The notes beneath the pieces are model-generated. The model had not been told where the DNA came from. It ran no database searches and worked only from the letters and a program-made list of their open reading frames with translations. Both the position numbers and the translations under genes were made by a program. A stretch of DNA of 5,760 bases from Clostridia bacterium (GTDB lineage: Bacteria > Bacillota_A > Clostridia > Christensenellales > Aristaeellaceae). Within the stretch, counting starts at the first letter, position 1, and every line of letters starts with the position of its first letter. The stretch covers positions 1-5,760 of the forward strand of contig JAFXMP010000288.1 of the NCBI GenBank assembly GCA_017530275.1, written 5' to 3'. Positions 1-5,760 of this stretch are shown here, piece after piece.

Positions 1-14
1 ATTTTTCTGAAAAG

Positions 15-24
15 AAAGGGAGGT
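15..24 (+). promoter_or_regulatory. Shine-Dalgarno site of the phosphatase gene
   Basis: A purine-rich stretch, AAAGGGAGGT, lies about 9 bases before the ATG at 33. It supports that ATG as the start, which in turn gives a complete signal peptide at the N-terminus. No promoter can be judged because only 14 bases precede it in the window. Confidence 0.8.
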
Positions 25-32
25 AAAAACAC

Positions 33-1478
33 ATGAAAAGAATCTCTCTGGCGCTTATCGCAATCCTTGCCCTGTGCTTCATCGTCATTCCCGCATTGGC
101 CGAGAATGAACCTGCGCTGCTCTCTGAATACTGGACGGAGGGCTCGGCAGCGGCAGAAAGTCTGAATGCCTATCTGCAGGCCGTCACAGACGATGCATCG
201 CCGTATTACATCCCGGTGGCGGACCGCATTGCGGTGTTTGACCTGGACGGCACACTGATGTGCGAAACCTATCCCTTCTGCTTTGAGTACATGGTGTTCG
301 CGGACTATGCGTTGAACAGCGGCAGCGAAACCATTACGGATGAAATCAAAGCTGTGGCCCAGGAGATCCTGGACGCGGCAGGCGGCGAAAAACCCAGCGG
401 CATGAGCACCCGTCAGGCCGCTGCCGGAGCCGTTGCCTACAAAGGCATGACCATGACGGAACTGGCAAACGTCGTCAGTGCGTTCAAGGAAAGCGAAGCG
501 ATGGGTTTTTCCGGTATGAAACGCGGGGAAGCATATTACAAACCCATGGTGGAGCTGTTCGACAAGCTGCTGGAAAATGATTTCGCCGTGTATATCGTCA
601 CCGCCACTGAGCGCAACATCGTGCGGGAGGTCATCCGCGGCGCACTGGATATTCCCCCGTCCCATGTGATCGGCACGGAATATGGCTACACCGCCACCAC
701 CCAGGGCGACGCGGCGGATACGGACTACACCTTCCAGCCCTCCGATCAAATCGTATTCGACGGAACCTATGAAGGCGAAAACGCCAAGACCAGCAAGGTG
801 GATGCCATCGTGCGTGAAATTGGCCAGCAGCCGGTACTGGCCTTCGGCAATTCCTCCGGCGACCTGGCGATGGAGATTTACACGATCTCCAACAATCCCT
901 ATAAGAGCGCCGCTTATATGGTGGTGGCGGACGACGCGGAACGGGAATACGGCGACCCGGACAGCGCCGCTGAAAAGAAAGCCAGCTACGAAAACATGGG
1001 CATCAGCGTCATTTCCGTGCGGGATGATTTCAAAACCATCTATGGCGACGGCGTGGAAAAGGCCGGAATCGTCCAGAGCGTGAAGGAACCCGTCCAGGAT
1101 GAAGCCGCTGCGGTCACCGAACCAGTTCCGGCGACGGAGGAAATGGCAGAAGATACTGGCAGCATTCAGTATGTGCTATATCTCGGCACCAACGACAAAG
1201 ACACCAACAAGCCCGTGTTCACCCAATCGGAGGCTATGGAAAAAGCCCGTGAAATCCTCATCCGTCTTTTTGGCGGCTACACCATTCAAGTGGCCCACGG
1301 CGGCTGGATTGGCGACGACGGTATGGAATACCAGGAGTATACGCTGATGATTTACCTGAGTGATACCGCGGCAGACCAGGTACATACCGCCGCGAACGAG
1401 CTGATCGACGTGTTCCGTCAAAGCTCCGTAATGATTCAGGCCAATCCGACAAAAACTGAATTCTATTCCGGAAACTGA
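33..1478 (+). CDS. Exported HAD-superfamily phosphatase-like protein with C-terminal DUF3574-like domain
   Basis: The 481-residue protein starts with a lysine/arginine pair, a hydrophobic core (residues 5-20) and an ALA box at 21-23, so export and signal peptidase I cleavage after A23 is expected. A HAD fold follows. Motif I is DLDGT at 70-74 (D70 nucleophile, D72 acid/base), a motif II-type threonine sits at the end of the strand VYIVTAT (186-192), the motif III lysine is probably K255, and motif IV is FGNSSGD at 271-277 with D277. The order fits a phosphoserine-phosphatase-like (C1-cap) HAD hydrolase; the substrate is unknown. An acidic, proline-rich linker (about 350-376) leads to a roughly 100-residue domain (377-481) containing VLYLGTN, FGGYTI, GGWIGDDG and FRQSSVMI. 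By eye this resembles DUF3574, an assignment I hold less firmly. The gene appears intact and more GC-rich at third positions than the next two genes. Its stop TGA shares an A with a possible start of the following gene; no terminator is visible between them. Confidence 0.9.
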   Translation: MKRISLALIAILALCFIVIPALAENEPALLSEYWTEGSAAAESLNAYLQAVTDDASPYYIPVADRIAVFDLDGTLMCETYPFCFEYMVFADYALNSGSETITDEIKAVAQEILDAAGGEKPSGMSTRQAAAGAVAYKGMTMTELANVVSAFKESEAMGFSGMKRGEAYYKPMVELFDKLLENDFAVYIVTATERNIVREVIRGALDIPPSHVIGTEYGYTATTQGDAADTDYTFQPSDQIVFDGTYEGENAKTSKVDAIVREIGQQPVLAFGNSSGDLAMEIYTISNNPYKSAAYMVVADDAEREYGDPDSAAEKKASYENMGISVISVRDDFKTIYGDGVEKAGIVQSVKEPVQDEAAAVTEPVPATEEMAEDTGSIQYVLYLGTNDKDTNKPVFTQSEAMEKAREILIRLFGGYTIQVAHGGWIGDDGMEYQEYTLMIYLSDTAADQVHTAANELIDVFRQSSVMIQANPTKTEFYSGN

Positions 1479-2552
1479 TGATCCGAAAAATATGATAGAA
1501 ATCGCAGTAGTCGGAATTCTCATTACGCTTATTGCCGTCAGGTATTTGAACTTCTTCTGTTCGATCCCACGATACCCGCGGAACAAACGCTCTATATCTC
1601 TGAAACCGGGCAGCCAGTATTCTTCCGAGACATCCATAAGACAGAGGAAGTTTGTCTTCCTGCCTTGCTGACGGGCTGCTTGGATTACATCATCATGCAT
1701 GTGCCGGATAACGCGGTTGGACGGGAAACCATACAGAACTGGCTGGAGGACAAGAACTGCGTGAACAGCCTTGGGGTTCTAAAACCAGAAATCGGCCATC
1801 GCCTGCAGAAGATAATTTCGGTCTTTATGCCGGAGACAAGGTGCACTGATCCTGCGGACAACGACAATACAGATATACCAATACAGGAAAAAGAGACCTC
1901 CTTATCCTCTGGTTACGCATTCGCCGAAGCGCCATCCCCAGCAGATTCTATCTTACCGTTTCCTGCCCAGCAAGTCGCTCCCCAGCAATTCTTTTCAGGG
2001 ATCAATGTTATTGCTTCTCCCGGAGGCCATGTAGGCCAGATCAGCGTCTATCAGATTACAGGGGATGCAGGAACGTCTGTTTATGAAATGATGGGGCTGG
2101 ATACAACACTGTGCAATCTGTTTGTACTCGATGGGGAGACCCTGACAGGAAGGAGTTTTGCAATCCCCAAGCAATGCGCCTTGAATGGCTATATCCAAGA
2201 AGAAGTTCGGGAACGTTTTCTGTCCCTTTCGCCCATGGATCAAATAGCCCTCACCAATATTCCTTCTATTTTTACCACGGTGAACCGCAGGGAACGGCGG
2301 ACAGACCCGGAACATCAGGCGCTTCTGGGCCGTATTACAGGCATTCGCCTGCAAAGGCATGACGTGCGTTTCCAATGGAAGCCATACTGCATGTTTCCCC
2401 AGCAAGTATTGAACCAAAATGAATCGCTCTTTGATATTTGGACAGCCCCGGCAACCAATGAACTGTCAGATGAACACTGGACAATTAAGCAGATTCCCCT
2501 GCTTAAAAGGCTCCAGTCGGTGGGTGTAGATCCCTTCCGGCTGACCAGATGA
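1478..2552 (+). CDS. Unknown protein paired with the ATPase; 5' end apparently frameshifted
   Basis: I do not recognise this family. The frame that ends at 2552 is open from 1482, but it has no ATG or GTG until far downstream; the first TTG is at 1665, in the middle of well-formed protein sequence. If one A of the A5 run at 1486-1490 is skipped, an ATG at 1478 enters this frame and gives an N-terminus starting MIRKYDRNRSSRNSHYAY, about 357 residues in all. The N-terminal part (to about residue 115) looks compact and helical, with VFELLLFD, ALLTGCLDYIIMHV and TIQNWLEDK. A polar, proline-rich linker follows (roughly 115-165), then a mixed C-terminal region containing SPGGHVGQISVYQITGD and FQWKPYCMFP. 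No membrane segment or catalytic signature is evident. The 10-base gap to the ATPase, with its Shine-Dalgarno site overlapping this stop, says the two work together, probably as effector or regulator with motor. The conservative start is TTG 1665 (295 residues). Confidence 0.65.
1486..1490 (+). other. A5 homopolymer, likely frameshift point
   Basis: Five adenines follow ATGATCCG. Upstream of them the ATG at 1478 reads MIRK and then runs into a TGA. Dropping one A joins it to the long open frame without any gap. This is either a base-level sequence error, a real frameshift mutation, or a slippage site; the sequence alone cannot separate them. Confidence 0.5.
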
Positions 2553-2558
2553 AGGAGG
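2552..2558 (+). promoter_or_regulatory. Shine-Dalgarno site of the ATPase, overlapping the upstream stop
   Basis: AAGGAGG overlaps the last base of the upstream TGA and sits 4 bases before the ATG at 2563. This decides the ATPase start and suggests translational coupling with the upstream gene. Confidence 0.85.
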
Positions 2559-2562
2559 CAGT

Positions 2563-3147
2563 ATGAAACAGGCGGAAGCGGGCATCACCCGCATTGCTTT
2601 GAACACACCAACGATTCACGGCGCTGTCCTGCGTCCCAGGCCAGTCAATTTTCTGTACGGAAAAAACGGCACAGGAAAAACGTCCATCGGAAAGGCAATC
2701 GCTGATGAAGGCAGTGATATCACCTGGGCCGATGACATGGCAAAAGGCGCAAAAGTATATCTCTACAATGAAGCGTTTATCAATAACAATGTACACTGCT
2801 ATGGTCAGTTGCCCGGCGTTTATGCGCTCTCTGAGGAAAACGTGGAGATCAGGCGCCTGATCGATGGGAAGACGAAAGAAAAGGAAAAAGCAGAGAAAAG
2901 CATCCGGGAAATGAAAGAAGAACTGCGCCACCTACAGGAGGAATCTGCTAAGGCGGCGGAGGAAAACCGCAAGGCCATCTGGCGGGCGGCCGCTCCGCTG
3001 CGCAAACGGTATGAACTGGCAATTGCTCCATACCATGAGGACGCGCAGGCTTTCGCGGATCATCTGTCAGAATACAAAAGAGAAGATGAAACCGAAGAAA
3101 ACATGGATATTTCCTATCAGCTTGCTTTTCCCCAGGAGCAGGTTTGA
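2563..3147 (+). CDS. AAA_13-class ABC ATPase, N-terminal part up to an in-frame TGA
   Basis: These 194 residues are the N-terminal piece of an SMC/RecN-like ATPase. Walker A is GKNGTGKT at residues 33-40, preceded by the strand NFLY. KVYLYNEAFINNN (64-76) matches the aromatic-N-x-x-F-[IV] element that follows the P-loop in AAA_13 proteins such as RloC. Residues from about 94 to 140 are rich in K, E and R in a coiled-coil pattern. The frame stops at a TGA (3145-3147), but protein-like sequence continues directly in the same frame, beginning YTLYQPLPP and reaching the ATG at 3199. With that codon read through, the protein is 755 residues, in the size range of RloC. On its own this piece lacks the signature, Walker B and H-loop and could not form a complete ATP site. 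A strong Shine-Dalgarno site supports the start. Class assignment is firm; the interruption means function is uncertain. Confidence 0.85.
   Translation: MKQAEAGITRIALNTPTIHGAVLRPRPVNFLYGKNGTGKTSIGKAIADEGSDITWADDMAKGAKVYLYNEAFINNNVHCYGQLPGVYALSEENVEIRRLIDGKTKEKEKAEKSIREMKEELRHLQEESAKAAEENRKAIWRAAAPLRKRYELAIAPYHEDAQAFADHLSEYKREDETEENMDISYQLAFPQEQV
3145..3147 (+). other. In-frame TGA interrupting the ATPase
   Basis: The codon lies between QEQV and YTLYQ and is codon 195 of the joined frame; no shift is needed to continue. TGA also serves as the ordinary stop of the phosphatase gene, the unknown gene and this ATPase, so a code in which TGA is sense is unlikely. I see no convincing selenocysteine-insertion hairpin in the next 40 bases. 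A nonsense mutation (for example CGA or TGG to TGA) or a base error is the simplest reading. Confidence 0.85.
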
Positions 3148-3198
3148 TACACGCTCTATCAGCCCCTGCCTCCCAGTTTATTCCCTGCAGATGACCTG

Positions 3199-4830
3199 AT
3201 GGATATCCCGATTGTCAGCCACAGTGATTCCGCCATGTCAGTATTCTTTCGGACGCTGGGAAACATGGACTGGGCACGGAGCGGACACGACGCTTACGGA
3301 AAAGCGGCGGACTGCCGCTGCCCATACTGCGGCCAGAATCTGCCAGAGGAATTTGAAAAACAGTTTGCCGAATGCCTGGATCAGCAGTATCGGGAAAAGA
3401 TGAATGAACTCCAGTCTTTTGCCGCCGCGTACCAGCAAGCCATAGAAAAAGCGGCTTCGATTCTTGAAATGAATCTGCGGGATGCTTGCCAGGATGATCC
3501 CAAATACCGCATGCTGGCTGAACTGCTGACAGAGAAGGTGAATGCAAATTATCAGATCATTCTGAAAAAACTGGACAACCCGCGTGAAGAACTCATGCTT
3601 TCCGATCTGAACGAACTGCTGAAACAGCTCAACGTGATCGCCAGAGAATCCAATCAAAAACGCAGGCGGTATATTGAAGCGGCAGAAGATCTGCCAAAAG
3701 CCATAGAACGCTGCGCCCGGCAGATATGGCAGGCTATAGCCGCAAGATGCGGTGAACTGCTGGATTTGCTGGATGCCGTGAAAAAGGAGGCTGGAGGAAA
3801 AGAGAGAAAGCTGGAACTGAGAATCCATACAGCGGAAGGGAAGCTGGCAAAGCTCTGCCGGGAGATAGATACGCTCAGCCGCAGTATAACGGATACATCC
3901 AAAGCAATGCGGGAGATCAACGCCACCCTCAGAACCAGCGGATTCACAGGCTTTCATTTTCAGGAAAAAGAAAGCCATGCTTATGAACTTGTCCGGGATA
4001 CACAGTGCGATCAAGGCGCTGCTGTAGGATTGAGTGAGGGAGAACGCAGATTTGTCGCTTTCCTTTACTTCTTTCATACGGTGATGGGCAGCCTTGAAGA
4101 AGACGGAGAGATTGAGGACAAGGTTGTGGTAATTGACGATCCCGTCTGTTCTCTGGACAGTGAAGTGCTTGCTTTTGTTGCCGCGCTGGTGCGTTCCCTG
4201 ATACAAAAATGCCTGGACCGCTACCGCTGCGGCGCAGAGGATTCCCACATACTGCAGATATTCTGTCTGACGCACAATCCTATTTTCTTCCGGCTGATTT
4301 CCGATGGACATATTCCTGATTATGCCCACTGCGCATATTATGAAGTGCGGAAGGATGATCGGAACATCACGGAGATTATTCCCTGTGTAGAAAAAGAAAA
4401 TGTCATTGGAACAGAAACGGTGAACCGAAGCCCTGTCAGTGACGAATACCAGGGACTGTGGCGTCAATTTGCCCTTTCTGACCAGCCGCGGGTTTTGATT
4501 GCAACCGCCCGGCAGATTTTGTGCCGCTATTTTCTGCTGACATGCCATCATGATGGGCGGGAATTGCAAAAGACTTTGCTGGATGAACATAAGGAAGCTT
4601 TTTCTCCGCCCGGATCGTACGATTGGCAAAGCAGCTTCAATATCGTTTCAGCAATGGTTTCTCTCATGGATCTAAACAGCTCTGGCGCTATGAACAGCCT
4701 CTATTTTGATATGAGTGCTGTTGATCCGAAACAAATCCGATTCGTTTTTCAGAAGATTTTTGAAGTCATGCATCAGGAACAGCATTATCGACATATGATA
4801 GGAACTGTTGATTTACAAAATAATCTTTGA
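3199..4830 (+). CDS. AAA_13-class ABC ATPase, C-terminal part with zinc hook and nuclease-like tail
   Basis: Protein similarity starts at 3148, just after the TGA; ATG 3199 is the first start in this frame and has no clear Shine-Dalgarno site. Residue numbers here count from that ATG; add 212 for the joined protein. RTLGNMDW (18-25) leads to CPYCGQ (41-46), a CxxC hook like that of RloC and related AAA_13 proteins. Long charged helices fill about 50-245. The ATPase half-site follows: signature LSEGERR (278-284), Walker B VVVIDDP (309-315), D-loop SLD (318-320) and H-loop FCLTHNPIFF (355-364). The tail (about 405-535) has the layout of the PrrC/RloC anticodon-nuclease region, with RQILCRYF (438-445) and VFQKIF (516-521). 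However, the expected R-x3-E reads R-x3-C, and the stretch where a catalytic His is expected reads NSSGAMN (493-499). The likely role is a nucleotide-driven defence sensor or motor in the cytoplasm. Gene decay is possible given the upstream TGA. Confidence 0.87.
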   Translation: MDIPIVSHSDSAMSVFFRTLGNMDWARSGHDAYGKAADCRCPYCGQNLPEEFEKQFAECLDQQYREKMNELQSFAAAYQQAIEKAASILEMNLRDACQDDPKYRMLAELLTEKVNANYQIILKKLDNPREELMLSDLNELLKQLNVIARESNQKRRRYIEAAEDLPKAIERCARQIWQAIAARCGELLDLLDAVKKEAGGKERKLELRIHTAEGKLAKLCREIDTLSRSITDTSKAMREINATLRTSGFTGFHFQEKESHAYELVRDTQCDQGAAVGLSEGERRFVAFLYFFHTVMGSLEEDGEIEDKVVVIDDPVCSLDSEVLAFVAALVRSLIQKCLDRYRCGAEDSHILQIFCLTHNPIFFRLISDGHIPDYAHCAYYEVRKDDRNITEIIPCVEKENVIGTETVNRSPVSDEYQGLWRQFALSDQPRVLIATARQILCRYFLLTCHHDGRELQKTLLDEHKEAFSPPGSYDWQSSFNIVSAMVSLMDLNSSGAMNSLYFDMSAVDPKQIRFVFQKIFEVMHQEQHYRHMIGTVDLQNNL

Positions 4831-4946
4831 AAAATTACATTAAAAAAACATTTCCATCATCCATTTTTCATATAGTCATCACGGTGGAAAGGATCGGAGT
4901 CATGGGCAGCATCCTCGGTCAAAGCATCCCCGTATTCCCGCTCTTT
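4831..4946. other. Convergent intergenic region
   Basis: About 116 bases separate the ends of two converging genes. The part next to the ATPase is AT-rich with a run of seven A (4852 leftward); I see no GC-rich hairpin followed by a T tract on either strand. On the minus strand, bases 4857-4946 continue the HD-gene frame for 29 sense codons after its TAA stop and then meet a TGA. That stretch reads like an acidic protein tail (for example YGDALTEDAAHDSDPFHRDD), so part of this gap may be former coding sequence. Confidence 0.5.
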
Positions 4947-5405
4947 TTAATCAGCTGGCTTTCCACTTTCAGACGCCGGGTCTTCCAACAGGAATCGCAG
5001 CGATTTATTGTATTTTTCCTGCCTGTCTACATCCCGCATGGTAATGCTGGGGATCCTTGAAAGATTGCTGTTATCGATCAAATCACTAATCTTTACCTTT
5101 CGGGCGACCTCGTTTCGTTTTACCCGGCGCAGATAATCATTCCAGTCTTCCCCATCCCGCCTGCTGACGGCGTCAACCGCAGCGACGGTATCTGAACCGA
5201 ACTGGGTTTCGATTTCCGCCAATGTTATGCCTGTATCCTCGACAGTATCATGAAGCCAGCCGACCACTTGCTCTTCCAAAGCTGATAGACGGCCTGCCAC
5301 TCTTTCGGGGTGGGTGATATAGGGGATTCCGACCTTGTCCACTTGCCCCTTGTGCAGACGATATGCCAGTGCTTTCGCTGCTTCCACGTCTTTGCTGTAT
5401 GCCAT
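4947..5405 (-). CDS. Small stand-alone HD hydrolase of the RelA/SpoT type (putative alarmone hydrolase)
   Basis: This 152-residue protein is a single HD domain like that of Rel/SpoT and Mesh1, which hydrolyse the 3'-pyrophosphate of (p)ppGpp using Mn2+. The metal and catalytic set is complete: H32 (in THP), H52-D53 (in LHDTVEDT), D108 (in KISDLIDN) for metal, E56-D57 for catalysis, and N112. The N-terminal motif reads HKGQVDKVGIPYI, where Rel enzymes have QxRKSG; a D in place of that Arg, which contacts the guanine in Rel, leaves the substrate open to question. There is no synthetase domain, so it belongs with small alarmone hydrolases, some of which act as antitoxins to small alarmone synthetases; no synthetase is seen here. 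An ideal Shine-Dalgarno site fixes the start. It lies 51 bases downstream of the small gene on the same strand and converges on the ATPase gene. A 29-codon in-frame extension follows its TAA. Confidence 0.9.
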   Translation of the reverse strand: MAYSKDVEAAKALAYRLHKGQVDKVGIPYITHPERVAGRLSALEEQVVGWLHDTVEDTGITLAEIETQFGSDTVAAVDAVSRRDGEDWNDYLRRVKRNEVARKVKISDLIDNSNLSRIPSITMRDVDRQEKYNKSLRFLLEDPASESGKPAD

Positions 5406-5410
5406 CTTTT

Positions 5411-5417
5411 TCCTCCT
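5411..5417 (-). promoter_or_regulatory. Shine-Dalgarno site of the HD hydrolase
   Basis: On the minus strand AGGAGGA lies 5 bases before the ATG whose first base is 5405. It is the strongest ribosome-binding site on this strand in the window and settles the start. Confidence 0.85.
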
Positions 5418-5456
5418 GCGGAAACACTATATGTCGCCAAAAACTGTGAATAGCCC

Positions 5457-5760
5457 TTATTCTACGATCAGCCAGAAAAAGCAAGCTCCTGCATAATCAT
5501 CGCCTTGATGCGTTCCTGAGCAGGAAATACAGACCAAATATTTTGCAGGTTCCAATTCAGAGAAAAGCGGCGTATCATCCTCTAAATCAATTACATCCTC
5601 CCCATCCCACTTATATATCTCTCTTATCGTACGAAAGCGTTCAACATAGCTATCATAAGACACGCGATAATCAATTTCCGGAGAATATGTAACTGTCCCT
5701 TCCGCGGGCGGATATTCGGCCGGGTTCAATGTTTACAATAACAATTACATGATCGGTATG
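5457..5760 (-). CDS. Small protein of unknown function, probably frameshifted and cut by the window edge
   Basis: The clear part is 90 codons from a TTG (first base 5729) to a TAA at 5457-5459. I do not recognise it. It is acidic, with tyrosine- and glutamate-rich segments (RVSYDSYVERFRTIREIYKW), a DGEDVIDLEDD acidic patch and a C-terminal LVCISCSGTHQGDDYAGACFFWLIVE-like region split here as LVCISCSGTHQGDD then AGACFFWLIVE, with three cysteines (two in CISC, one in GAC). No signal peptide or helix spanning a membrane is obvious. The TTG has no good Shine-Dalgarno site and a stop lies just before it. In a neighbouring frame the bases to the window edge read HTDHVIVIVNIEP; skipping one G at 5721 joins this to AEYPPAEGTVTYSPEID without a break. 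I therefore think the gene starts outside the window and carries a 1-base insertion. It is 51 bases upstream of the HD gene and probably in its operon. Confidence 0.55.

Noticed and set aside
1492..1671. A short plus-strand frame from ATG 1492 reading MIEIAVVGILITLIAV
   Set aside because: The hydrophobic start resembles a membrane segment, but there is no Shine-Dalgarno site, the rest is low-quality basic sequence, and the overlapping frame reads as much better protein.
2503..2931. A 142-codon minus-strand frame across the gene junction
   Set aside because: It is antisense to the end of the partner gene and the Walker A region of the ATPase; no domain is recognisable.
3145..3190. Selenocysteine or readthrough signal after the TGA
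   Set aside because: No stable hairpin with the expected position is visible, the next codon is TAC rather than a known leaky context, and no Cys is expected at this site.
3011..3199. A short frame whose TGA overlaps ATG 3199, suggesting a coupled start for the second ATPase half
   Set aside because: It is out of frame within the ATPase and its translation is not protein-like; the ATPase itself continues in frame through 3145-3199.
3238..4629. A 463-codon open frame on the minus strand
   Set aside because: It lies entirely antisense to the ATPase, whose motifs are clear; its translation has no recognisable domain and is rich in F, C and H, as antisense shadows often are.
4827..5060. A 77-codon plus-strand frame starting at TTG on the ATPase stop
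   Set aside because: Most of it is antisense to the HD hydrolase and its non-coding-strand extension; the start is weak and no family is recognisable.
1..5760. CRISPR array, tRNA, rRNA, insertion sequence or attachment site
   Set aside because: I saw no regularly spaced repeats, cloverleaf-like segment, transposase motif or long terminal inverted repeats on reading both strands.

Overview
The window looks like chromosomal DNA of a Bacillota (Clostridia-type) bacterium. Base composition is close to even, Shine-Dalgarno sites are purine-rich (AGGAGG type), and the first protein has a compact hydrophobic signal peptide ending in ALA. This placement is an inference from style; no taxonomic marker gene is present.

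Layout, left to right. (1) 33-1478, plus strand: an intact exported HAD-superfamily phosphatase-like protein carrying an extra C-terminal domain that resembles DUF3574. (2) About 1478-2552, plus strand: a protein of unknown family. Its coding signal starts immediately after the phosphatase stop, but it has no usable start in its own frame unless one base of an A5 run (1486-1490) is skipped. (3) 2563-4830, plus strand: an SMC/RecN-like ABC ATPase of the AAA_13 class (relatives RloC and the PrrC anticodon nuclease), interrupted by one in-frame TGA at codon 195. Genes 2 and 3 are 10 bases apart, with the Shine-Dalgarno of the ATPase overlapping the stop of gene 2, so they form a two-gene unit. 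By analogy with other AAA_13 proteins this is probably a phage-defence or abortive-infection module, with an unrecognised partner and a C-terminal nuclease-like region that appears to have lost two of three catalytic residues. (4) 4831-4946: a short convergent intergenic region with no clear terminator. (5) 4947-5405, minus strand: a small stand-alone HD hydrolase of the RelA/SpoT (alarmone hydrolase) type with a complete metal-binding and catalytic set. (6) 5457-5760, minus strand: a small unrecognised protein, probably frameshifted near its start and running off the right edge; it lies just upstream of the HD gene and is probably co-transcribed with it.

The most striking feature is a series of single-position interruptions: a likely 1-base slip in gene 2, an in-frame TGA in the ATPase, a possible premature stop in the HD gene and a likely 1-base slip in the last gene. 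The phosphatase gene is clean. This could mean a decaying defence island, residual sequencing or assembly errors, or, least likely, recoding. Base-level verification would decide before any biological claim is made.
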